The notes under the pieces: generated by a model
What the model was told of the DNA's origin: nothing
The model's database searches: none
Seen by the model: only the letters and a program-made list of their open reading frames with translations
Program-made: the position numbers and the translations under genes
In this document: one piece after another, positions 55,401-64,000 of the stretch
Position numbering within the stretch: the first letter of the stretch is position 1
Layout of the letters: each line of letters begins with the position of its first letter
Origin: Phytoseiulus persimilis
Taxonomy: Eukaryota > Arthropoda > Arachnida > Mesostigmata > Phytoseiidae
Assembly: GCA_037576195.1 (NCBI GenBank)
Contig: CM075102.1
Coordinates: forward strand, 35,026,745 to 35,090,744
Direction of reading: 5' to 3'
Length of the DNA stretch: 64,000 bases

Positions 55401-58400
55401 AGCGATGAGCTAATTAAATCGAAATGGAACTGCTTGGGTCCTCGCGGTTCCCCCGAAACCCCCGGCCGCACCCTTCTTACACGCGCTCAGCAGTGTATTC
55501 AAAGGAACTGTCAGAATCGACTGAATAGAGTTCCTCCGGAAATCGAAGTCGAGATCGAGCCTGGCACGTGCCGTACCTTGAAGCTCCCGGAAAGTTCATT
55601 GGAAACAGTTTGCTCCCTCGCCCCGCACGGCATCGAACGTTCGAGAATTCGTCGGAATGAAGGGACCGAATTCCATCCGATCTCCAATTAGCAGAGCTTC
55701 CGTTCGATCGATTCCCAAACTCATTCACCAATATCGCCACGTGTTGGTCCGGAGACTCTCCGTGGGTTGTTCACTTTTTAGTCAAGCAGCTGTAGCCAAC
55801 GCATTCCTCGATCTCAAGATGGTGGAGCCATGAGCACAGGAACGACTACCCAGGCCACTAGTCCTGCGGCAAGTGCCGGGCAACTCGATTAAATTTTCAA
55901 CGGGTATGCTTAACACAGTATGAGAGGGAAATTGTGCCCTCTCCCCAAGGGAGTATGTTTGCACGAACTGCAACAACGTGAATCCAGACGCCACTCGTGT
56001 GGTAACGTGCCCGCATCGAGCGGGAAGCGCCAAGGTCCGTGATATCGAGCCTTCAAGCGGGGCTGTGGAGAATTCGGACCAAACGTCTTGAAGGAACTAA
56101 TCCATGCTCGATCGAAAACGCGATGGATATCATGACAGCTGTGCCGGATTTTATCTTCCCTTTGCCTTCCTTCCGTTAAACACGTATTTCCTGCAAACAA
56201 CTGAATGAAGCCTCTTTTTCTGCGGATCGTCCCTTTTTTTTTTCATATCTAGCCCAAGACCATATCGACACGATATGCCCCACTTGTGGCATGTTTTCGA
56301 GAAGACCGTAAAACTTATAATCCCCGAATGTTATGCTGCAGCTTGTGCAAACACTATTTCTTTTTCTACGAACACTCGCTCCGAGCAGATGAAAAATCCC
56401 GCTCTCCTGAAGAAAACAAAATGGATATTGGAGAAATTCAACATGGAAGTCCACAGTCTGCTGGACAACGCATTAGAGATCAATATGCTCGAGATGTATT
56501 CTGCATTTGACACAATGTCTGAATAGGTTTCGTACATTCACTCCAGGGTTATAGAATACAGCACACTCGCATCAGAAAGACGACAGGCGACGTGGTTCAT
56601 CCGATGATCCTTTTTGCAGATTCCGGCTCGAGAATCAGATCACGTTACGGCTCGACGAGTCCATCTGGGATAGGTGAAATTGGAGAATGCTCGCACATCT
56701 CAAAGTGTCAGCTTCCCGCAAGGGGAGGGATCACATCTCAATAGGATGAGCTCACGATTACACGAAAGAGCAACCCGGTGAACAACAGAACGTTACGTAT
56801 GTTCGCAGAGTATGGCTCCGTTCCAGCCAGTCAGATCAGACCGAGCTGAGCTGGAGTAGATCCACAGGGCAGGAGTCGTCTCGACAGGGTGTTCTGTTAC
56901 CTTTTGGATGGAGTTTCTATTTATCCGTGGATCCCTTCCCACCCCCTAGGTGGGGGCATCAAGATAGTATAACGGCGTGGTTCAGCGGAAAATGAGGTTC
57001 TACCTTCGGTGGAACCTCATCGGGATATACCTCAGCATATATTCGACAAGAATGACGAATCCAGGATGCGAGTTACGCGGGTCGGACGCGTTCCCCAGGC
57101 CCAATGCGTGCCATCGATGCTAATTCGCTTCCGTGATTCGTCATTATTCGCCCAAATCGTGCAGATGTTGAAATCCAACCTTATTCATCCATTTATTTCG
57201 AAGCTCACGCGCTAGGTGTCCCACAATGCTTAGCACATGCAAAGGGCTTGGTTTCGATAACCCGGTATTCGCGACCGCCGAGGTTCCCTCCCGCGAATGA
57301 TCTGTTGGGAGTCGGGAATTAGACGGCTGTAAACCGGGAATTCGTGTTGGGGGTTGCGAGACTGTCGATGTTCTCCTCTTTTGCCCTTGTCGTTGAGAAA
57401 CGATTGAAAAACTTCTGGCTTCGTATCGATTCACGTGGATTTTCATGATCTCCCGATTGCGAAATGGTTCTGATGCAGGAAGTTTCCCGTGAACACAGAG
57501 TTTTTCGGGCGATATCTCGAAAGGCGAGGGGCTTTGAGCGTATGTGTTAATTCCCACCTGCTCTGGGATCGAAATGTCGGGAGGACACCGCAAGTAACGA
57601 TATCTCCCGTGGAACAATATCCGCGATACTATAGGCACAATATCCCAATATCGATAACTTCGTAATTCCCGCAAGGAGAGCGATCGCATTCCTAGGAGCA
57701 CGGACCGGGACAATATCCTTCTAGTTACCAGTTTTTCTGTTCCGTCCTGCAGATCTCCCTTGGGTGGACCCCGTCAGGGCTATCAACACAGAGCTGGTTT
57801 CTCACCCCGTTTCCAGGGGGTTTGATATTCGCTCAAATATTCACAACTCTGTATCTAGAGCTGAAATGGAACGAGTTTGCTGGGGTTAACCGATTATCCG
57901 GGACTCTTCTCAAGGCTACTCATGGCTGATCGACTGGGGGTCTATTGAGCGGGTTTCACTTGAACACCACTCGCACATTCCCTTCAGGAGTTCCGAGAGT
58001 GCTGACCGCAACATCAGCAATCAACGATCCAATTCCCGAGAGTCTCCCAACCAACGACAGCGGAATCGCGGGAAATTGTGGTGATCAAGAGTCCTGCTGT
58101 TGAACTCCGTTCCCATTGGAATCATCCAGTTCACGAATCCAGGCCGGAAATATATTTCAGAAGAATCTCATAATTTCAATGTATTCGAAGAAAACCCAAA
58201 CTCGTCTAATCCGAGACGAGATCTCAGAAGAATAGGTCCCCTATTTATTTTTCTTCGAGGCATCCTCTCTCGCATTTCATGGATGGGCGCATCCAATGGA
58301 ATACAGCATCGAAAAAGTTGCTTCCAACCGGACTCCTCCTTCTCCTTTGATAACCTAATTCTCGGGGTATGCGGTCAGGCAGACTTTGCAGCCGCGGCGG

Positions 58401-58950
58401 AGAGGGGGGGGGGGGGGAAGCCCGATCGTGTCCTGAATTTTAATATTCGAAGAGCGGAATGAAATTCTTCGATGAATCGCGGATTTCTCCTTTCGAGTCG
58501 CGGTGCCGCAGATAGTGTGGACTTACCGGAGAGTCGAACGATTTCATCTCGAAAAACTTGGCTCCTCCGGTTCACCCACCGCTTTGAATGCACGGATTGA
58601 ATCCTCCACCCGATTTCTATTCCTTAAGGAAATTGTTCCTCTCCCCGAAATGCTCCCGCGAGGTAGAACGTGGAAGAATGTACGACGTAGAGTGTAAATC
58701 TGCGAAGATATCGAAACTTGTGGCGGTGCCCACGGCAAACTAGGAGCACCCCAAGAAGACACTACTGACGGCATGAGTTGTTGGGAGAACTCAGCAAGAG
58801 CAATCTGGGCGGGAGAGGAAACCGGACGAAAATGTCAATGGGTCGCTGAACCGCACGTCAAACCGCGTGGGTTCGAATGTAGTAGCGTGACAGGACCTCG
58901 CTACCGTGGTCGTCCAACTCGAGCTGCCAGTTCCGGGCAAGGAAATGACA
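52440..58950. other. Unassigned stretch
   Basis: About 6.5 kb without a supported gene. Plus-strand frames at 53346-53594, 53697-53799 and 53845-54047 are flanked by splice-like sites and read plausibly (for example REIHIKVEHIRYLEEAG), but the opposite strand at the same places is just as open and no domain is recognised. A 189-codon minus frame (57144-57713) is of chance length. A G14 tract lies at 58404-58417. Confidence 0.4.
58404..58417 (+). repeat. G14 homopolymer
   Basis: Fourteen consecutive G, of the same type as the tracts at 3996, 24220 and 30180. Confidence 0.9.
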
Positions 58951-59237
58951 ATTAGATTTTTCTTCAGTTTGATGTCAACTCTTCGTGTCGCCTTGTCTCG
59001 TACAAACGAAAACAACTGGACGTCTGGGTAGCGTCGATTCCGAGGCGACGGAATATGGAGTATGAGCGACCGAGGGGAGCTGCAAGAATGAAAGGAAGCG
59101 AGGAAAGAAGAATATCTCTCCGGGGATACATTATCATGGCTGTGCAGCTTAGCGGAGGACTTGGTACTGGACTTGGGATTTTCAACCGGAGCGCTGAAGA
59201 AGGAATAGCCGTTCCGCACAAACTCTTCAAGAGCTGG

Positions 59238-59870
59238 ATCATTCCAGATTTATTCATATCTTCCAAGGTCAGCGAGCTGTTGCCGGAGCTCTTCATCGCT
59301 CTCAATGGACACGTGCTCTGGATACAGGTATGAGAGAACGCTCATTAGTGGGACTGGGCAACCTAAGCAGAAATGAAAGCTCCCCTTTGCATAGGCGCCC
59401 ACTGTGTCAGCTTAGCGTCGGAGAACAACCGAGCTCTGGGCTCTCTGCGAATTCGCCCATCCGAGGAGGTGCGTTCGATGTACATAAATCTCGAATGGAA
59501 GATACAGATATGCGGAAACCTGGAGTCGCATATTTTGCCAATTCCTACTAATGAGAAGGCGTGTAGTTTATACATACAAGGCTCGTCGATTGTTGCTGCT
59601 ACAAGAATCCACAGACCCTGGTGGAGCTTGCATGATGTTTACAGACGCGGGAGCTGAATTAGGAAACTCGTACGGGAACTCTCTGCGCCACCGAAGACTT
59701 GGACACATCCAGCTCCGTGGGCCAGTTCCCGGCCATACTGTACAGAAGAGCGCCGCAAATCGAACAAAGCGAGCCATCCTGGTCGGATGCCCTCTCTTTC
59801 ATCGATGCGACCGTCCAGATACGTGGACTATTCAAATTGGAATGTACACGACGAGTTGGCCGGGGTACCA
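59238..59870 (-). pseudogene. Candidate ionotropic receptor pore-M3-S2 fragments
   Basis: Minus-strand pieces downstream of the 237-codon frame resemble the channel part of arthropod ionotropic receptors. A frame ending at 59674 reads SLCSICGALLYSMAGNWP, then SKSSVAQRVP, like the pore loop with its S.R.. motif. A 56-base GT-AG gap (59673-59618) joins it in phase 0 to GLWILVAATIDEPCMYKLHAF, like M3 (glW.l....i...Y.ykL.AfL). About 240 bases on, another frame reads PEHVSIESDEELRQQLADLG, like the start of the second ligand-binding lobe. It reaches an in-frame TAA at 59252-59250 and then continues openly. The first lobe and M1 were not found. Either the gene is decaying or its remaining exons are too divergent for me to join. 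The assignment rests on pattern matching only. Confidence 0.35.
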
Positions 59871-59947
59871 AGGAATTCTATCTTTCGGGTCGTCCTGCAT
59901 ACAGAAAGGATCGATCGCGTGGCCACCATCAGAGACTTCCAGAAGTT

Positions 59948-60661
59948 CTAATTCAGAGTCGTGAGATAGCGGATCTGGTCAATGTACAAAGGATATCCCA
60001 ACGGAGGGTCTGCCGATTGGATCGTCAGGTTCCGTAGCAGCCAAGGGTGAGCTTGGATCGAGTATCGCTCATCGTCGTCGTTGGTCATGTAGAGCAGCTC
60101 CAAGGAAAGGGTAGACCAGATCGAGTCAACTGTACTGCCGCTCATAGTTCCCACGTAGACCGGCTCGTCGAGGATGAGACTCAATAGATGGCTCGTGTAA
60201 ACATCGTTAGCCTGATCGTGAGCTATTGAAAACATATACGGCACTTCACTATTGACGCATCTATTCCATTCGGGAGATCCTTCAACTCCGATGAACCAGC
60301 GGCTGTCGTAAGTTTCGAGGATCCGGGCCAACTCTCTTTCGGTTTCGGCTTCGCTGATGATGACTGTGTCGACGGCCAGTTTCGTGGTGAACTGCACAGC
60401 TCGCTGGACGAGTGCGTGCAGATCGTCCGGGAATTCGAACGAGAATATTCCATTAAATGCGCGATTCACAAGCGCTGGAGTGAGGGCCTCATCGGGGAAT
60501 ACGGCACGGTAGCAGAAGTCGCAAACTTGTCGGTAATCGACACACAGAGAAGGCTCTTCTCCTGTCGCCATAACGATACCCGGGAACGTTCGTCGCACCT
60601 GCAATGCGGTCAGGGTTGGCATGAATGTCGACTTGATTATCGATAGACCACAATCAATCAT
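59948..60661 (-). CDS. Coding exon, candidate ionotropic receptor extracellular domain
   Basis: A 237-codon open frame, unlikely by chance (roughly 0.07 expected in the window), with GC-rich third positions and a soluble, acidic alpha/beta composition quite unlike the surrounding frames. Landmarks are DTVIISEAETERELARILE, ETYDSRWFIGVEGSPEWN, HDQANDVYTSHLLSLILDEP and MTNDDDERYSIQAHPWLL. No membrane segment lies inside, which suits an extracellular amino-terminal domain. Stops lie immediately upstream of the apparent start. An upstream frame on the same strand (60678-60935) ends NITSANILVVFTGRLLDGIL and may be the preceding exon. I do not recognise the domain by itself; the receptor assignment depends on the channel-like fragments downstream on the same strand. 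A lineage-specific protein of another family is possible. Confidence 0.5.
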   Translation of the reverse strand: MIDCGLSIIKSTFMPTLTALQVRRTFPGIVMATGEEPSLCVDYRQVCDFCYRAVFPDEALTPALVNRAFNGIFSFEFPDDLHALVQRAVQFTTKLAVDTVIISEAETERELARILETYDSRWFIGVEGSPEWNRCVNSEVPYMFSIAHDQANDVYTSHLLSLILDEPVYVGTMSGSTVDSIWSTLSLELLYMTNDDDERYSIQAHPWLLRNLTIQSADPPLGYPLYIDQIRYLTTLN

Positions 60662-60677
60662 TCATGGCGATCTTCAC

Positions 60678-60935
60678 TCAGTTGCTCGGATCCCGACGGA
60701 ATGCTGACAATATTCCGTCAAGCAAGCGGCCCGTGAAGACCACCAATATGTTCGCTGAAGTGATATTCGGCGTGAACTCTGCGCGGAGTCGTTCCCAGTG
60801 AGATTGCTGCTTCCACACGGGAAGCTCTCTCGCTGACGTCCACTCTGAGTCGATTGAGGGAGCCTCTGGGAGAATACAGACCCAACTGGGGAAGCTATTC
60901 CGAGTAGAGAGCCGGCGAACACGAACAAGCAGCAC
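60678..60935 (-). CDS. Possible upstream exon of candidate receptor
   Basis: An 85-codon minus-strand frame directly before the 237-codon frame but in a different phase. It contains WTSARELPVWKQQ and NITSANILVVFTGRLLDG, the latter with an N-glycosylation sequon followed by a beta-strand-like stretch. A donor-like GT after ANIL and an acceptor-like CAAG before STFMPTLTAL would join the two in phase 0 through an intron of about 100 bases. A frameshift mutation is the alternative. Length alone does not exclude chance. Confidence 0.25.
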   Translation of the reverse strand: MLLVRVRRLSTRNSFPSWVCILPEAPSIDSEWTSARELPVWKQQSHWERLRAEFTPNITSANILVVFTGRLLDGILSAFRRDPSN

Positions 60936-61835
60936 AACTTGCGAGCGGGTTCAGAAGATCCCCATTAAAAACCTATAGCTCAAAAAAATTCTGATAATTG
61001 CTCTCCAACTCCCGAATGGTTCGCTTTTCCAGAAGAGGAGCGCTGTTATCAGGCTGCGGCCGTTTCGTTCTATCTTCTTGTTTGAAGCGGCCTGGAAGCC
61101 TTTCTACCAGTCTTTGTCGTGAGGCCACGTTAAGCAACTCGGGGCTTTGCTGGCCAACAATGGCGAATTACATGTATGCGTGCTTTGTTCGGCGGGATCA
61201 TGATTTCTGGAAATATTACGGCGGAGTTGATAGAGCTAGAATGAGGGAGTTGAACGTCCAGCGATTAACGATCCTCTGATCAGAGCTTTCCTGGTCACTT
61301 CTGGGCCAGATGAGGTAAAACGAAATCGATTAACAATCCGAGAGGAGAAAAGTTCATTGGCAACGCTCTCGAATACAAGGAAACATTGATTGATTGCGAA
61401 ACTCGAGTGACGAAATTCAGGAGCGGAGGACGTCACTGATCTCAATAATCGTTTTCATTGCGGCTCAGTTTTTTTCATCGACTCGCGCGAAAACACAGCA
61501 CACGATGAGGAAGCGCGTACGAAGAAGCAATGCGCCCGGAGATTCGACAGAAGGTCTGTCTCCCGCGAAATATCCGCCTAGTGATTCAACGAGTATGTAC
61601 TCACATGGACAGCTACGATAGACATCCAAGAATCGATAAAGAGTTTCGAGGGATATCTCCGAAAAGGATTCCTCTCTTTGGACAACAGGCTCCACCACGA
61701 AGTACACGGTCTATAGCGGGAATGCTCACTGAGCATATCGGTTGAAGCGGATACGTCCTCTCTGTCAATATTGTTGCTCTCTGCAAGCGAATAGCTCCTC
61801 TTACTTCCGATCTGCCATAAAAACCTCGCGCCTTA

Positions 61836-62415
61836 CCCCGGGTTTGTGGTCTGGAAAACGCTGCCGTACGAAGTTTTTACTACAGTTCTCTCTGAGGGGA
61901 AAGCATCAATGCTCAGATCCGGAAGTGCCAGCCCATCGTGAACCGTACTAGCCTCTCGCAATTTCTTCCCATTCCCAACCCGGGATGGCCGGCTTGAACG
62001 ACCTTTCGACGGAGGAGGAATCCTGGTCTGCTGCCCGACGAACTCCAACAATCGCTCGCTTCCGCTAACATCAGAAGCAGAACGTTCCCCGAATTCCTCG
62101 TGTCTCTTTTTTTTCCACCCCGGGAGCCCGGAGCGGAGGGTCTCGGTCCATCCGACTGACATCGATCTTTTCTTATATGGGTGGAAATAGCGAATGAGGA
62201 ACTTCGGCGGAACGGATCAAGTCCATTTGCCTCGTGAAGTTTCCGTGGCCATACTTCCGACGAATGTTACCTACATCGGGGAATAGCGTCTTCGCAGCGA
62301 ACTTCACAGGGTCGTCGGAGATCATCAGCTCCTTGCTGCTCCTCCGGAAGGAGTTCTCGAGCTGCTCTGACCATCGACGATTTCCCTTCATTTTCAGTCG
62401 GCCAGCAAGCTGCCC
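61836..62415 (-). CDS. Possible 3' exons of pecanex-like gene
   Basis: Two minus-strand frames could continue the pecanex-like gene. Around 62415-62270 a frame reads WSEQLENSFRRSSKELMISD, with a donor-like GTAACA after FPDV. Around 62162-61836 a frame reads TVHDGLALPDLSIDAF, then VFQTTNPG, and meets a donor-like GTAAGG. No acceptor near 62410 has a good pyrimidine tract in the required phase. A better acceptor (TTTCCAATTTCAG) instead gives an immediate stop, which would end the protein two codons after exon 3. The composition suits a variable pecanex tail, but I see no family signature. Confidence 0.25.
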
Positions 62416-62642
62416 TCAGCTCTGACCTCCGTTATAGGCTCCGAAATGCAGTCATGAGACTGAAATTGGAAAACCGAGGAGCTCCGAGCAGAGAGACTCC
62501 CGAAATGGAGGATTTCTTCATGCTGTCCTGGGACTGTCAAAGTTTTGGTCCCGCACGGGGCTTGAACGGAATGGAAAGTCTCTCCCTCGTGAAACCTCGC
62601 GGAGATTTCCTCGCGAACTCCATCCGAAGCTGCAAAACTCAC

Positions 62643-64000
62643 CTGTTATTTTAGAAGCCTGATGATGTAGCAAGACCCAGAGGAGCACTCGCGAGAAATT
62701 GTTCAACAAGGCTTCGTAAAACACTGGCTGATCGATGACCCCAGTCAAAACGTTCCGCGCAGACGAATACGTGACCACATGAGTCCTCGCACGGGGTCTG
62801 AAGGTGTTGGCGGCGTGGGAGTTTAGGCAGCCTGCTTCCTCTTTGAGGAAGCAATCCTCGATGATTTCGTCCACCTTTAACGAGTGCTTCCAGTGATTGG
62901 ACGGTGCGAGGAAAACCTCGGGCGTCATCATGGGGAGGCAGGGGAAAAATGCTAAATCACTGAGAGAACGACGGGAGGACTCTCGCTCTGGAAGAATCCC
63001 GTCTCTCGATGTGAAAGCGACCACTGTACCAGGCCCTCTGAATCGTAGGAGAAATCGTACTCACCTTGGCAGCTTCTAAGGTGTGACAAGAGGTCTCTTG
63101 AAGCTCGAGTCCCTTAGCCTCGAGGCAGCGGTACAAGAAGCCGGCTTCGATGACCCTGAAGAAGACCAGCCTGTTCTGATGACGTGCGAGGAAACACGAG
63201 CCCGCCGTCGAAGACCCCAGTAAGCCACGGCTCAGCGAGTTTTCCAACTGGGCAACGAGTCGGGGGATGAACTGCAAGCGGGGGACCTCAGTTACTTCCC
63301 TCTCACTTTTGAGAGCACTCGCGGAGCTCGTTCGGAAGCCATCGTGGTCTTCGAAAACAGCGCTTGGGTCGAGGGTGCTGTCCGCAAGCAACAGCGAGTG
63401 TCAAGGCGTGCTTTTCCCCGATGGTGAGGACTAATCAGATTTCCCACTAGCTCGGACTTCGCTCGTTTCCCTGCTATTCCCAGCTGATACGAGGCAGATA
63501 TCCAGAGGGTCATGAAAAGTCCAATAACTCTTGGCACGCCGCCCGCTGCAGTCGAGCGGGCAGCTAAGGGCACCCAGAGAAAAAGCAAACGAAACAACAA
63601 CTGGACGGCCGGACCTGCGAACAGAGTTCAGGAAATGGCGAGGCTGTCAGGCTGTTTACGCAAACATTGGAAAGGAAAGCCCGGCATCGTGACTGTATGA
63701 ATGAGAATGGGGAGAGCAAAGATTAGCGCTGGGAGAAAGAGCGAACTTATTACATATGTCGCTCATGTTCACCTGAGCGTAGAACACGACGTCACTCTTG
63801 ACCGCCGCAGTTTGAGCCGGGAGGCGCGTCGGCGCGTGTCCCATCTCCTGAGACCGATTCTCCTGCTCTCGTTCTGGTAAACACTGCTGCTGCTGTGGTG
63901 GCGGTGGTTGCTGCCGTAGTTGATGATGTTCGCGGAAAGCCCAGAAGCGACGTGGCCGCGGGAAGCCAGGAATAAACACAGGCAAAGAAAACAGGGCCAA
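62643..64000 (-). CDS. pcx: Pecanex-family membrane protein, partial
   Basis: Three minus-strand exons join in phase at GT-AG sites: 64000-63773 (open at the window edge), 63271-63065 and 62874-62643. The first starts inside a membrane segment ending ALFSLPVFIPGFPRPRRFW, followed by a Pro/Gln-rich insert and SDVVFYAQ. The second has SLSRGLLGSSTAGSCFLARHQ, then the pecanex signature GLELQETSCHTLEA. The third has VDEIIEDCF, then SSARNVLTGVID and VLLWVLL. The order and spacing match the conserved pecanex block. Pecanex proteins are large multi-pass membrane proteins; in flies maternal loss gives a Notch-like neurogenic phenotype, possibly through endoplasmic reticulum effects. The N-terminal half lies to the right of the window. 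The end is unresolved: exon 3 stops in phase 1, and further exons probably lie between 62420 and 61830. Confidence 0.88.

Noticed and set aside
56270-56420. CPTCG and CSLCKHYFFFYEH in adjacent frames, suggesting a zinc finger
   Set aside because: A frameshift is needed to join them and the cysteine/histidine spacing fits no standard finger.
57144-57713. 189-codon minus-strand frame
   Set aside because: Chance-expected length, low-complexity stretches, no known motif and no splice context.
58860-58885. GGGTTCGAATG, resembling a tRNA B box
   Set aside because: No matching A box or cloverleaf arms at the right distance.

Overview
The window is animal nuclear DNA, most likely from an arthropod. 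It carries spliced protein genes with GT-AG introns of 73 to about 2,100 nt, a pecanex-like gene, an intron-containing histone H3, and a candidate ionotropic chemoreceptor, a family known only from protostomes. Short introns and a composition rich in TCGA-type words would suit a mite, but nothing here proves the species. There are no operons, ribosome-binding sites, prokaryotic mobile elements or CRISPR arrays, and I saw no tRNA or rRNA gene.

Layout. Bases 1 to about 37,000 are gene-poor. They hold many chance open frames, several microsatellites and homopolymer G tracts, one decayed-looking coding frame near 5.0-5.5 kb, and one weak candidate first exon near 33.6 kb. From 37.3 to 41.8 kb on the plus strand lie five phase-consistent exons of a Myb/SANT-like DNA-binding protein (NAIF1/MSANTD type) whose first coding exon I could not find. 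A four-exon cytosolic Hsp70 follows on the plus strand (47.0-49.6 kb), then a two-exon histone H3 (51.4-52.1 kb). After about 7 kb without a supported gene, the minus strand carries a candidate ionotropic receptor (59.2-60.9 kb), probably broken or very divergent. At the right edge is the C-terminal half of a pecanex-family membrane protein (62.6-64.0 kb), whose 5' part lies beyond the window.

How the genes relate. I see no functional cluster: a putative DNA-binding factor, a chaperone, a histone, a candidate chemoreceptor and a pecanex relative simply share a neighbourhood. The two best-conserved plus-strand genes both depart from the usual pattern. The Hsp70 has three introns and no EEVD tail. 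The H3 has replication-dependent-type sequence but contains an intron and lacks an evident histone stem-loop.

Caution on open frames. By a rough estimate (3 stops in 64 codons, six frames), one open frame of about 180 codons is expected by chance in 64 kb. Overlapping frames on both strands here also look superficially protein-like. I therefore called genes only where homology, splice sites and reading phase agree, and marked weaker cases with low confidence.
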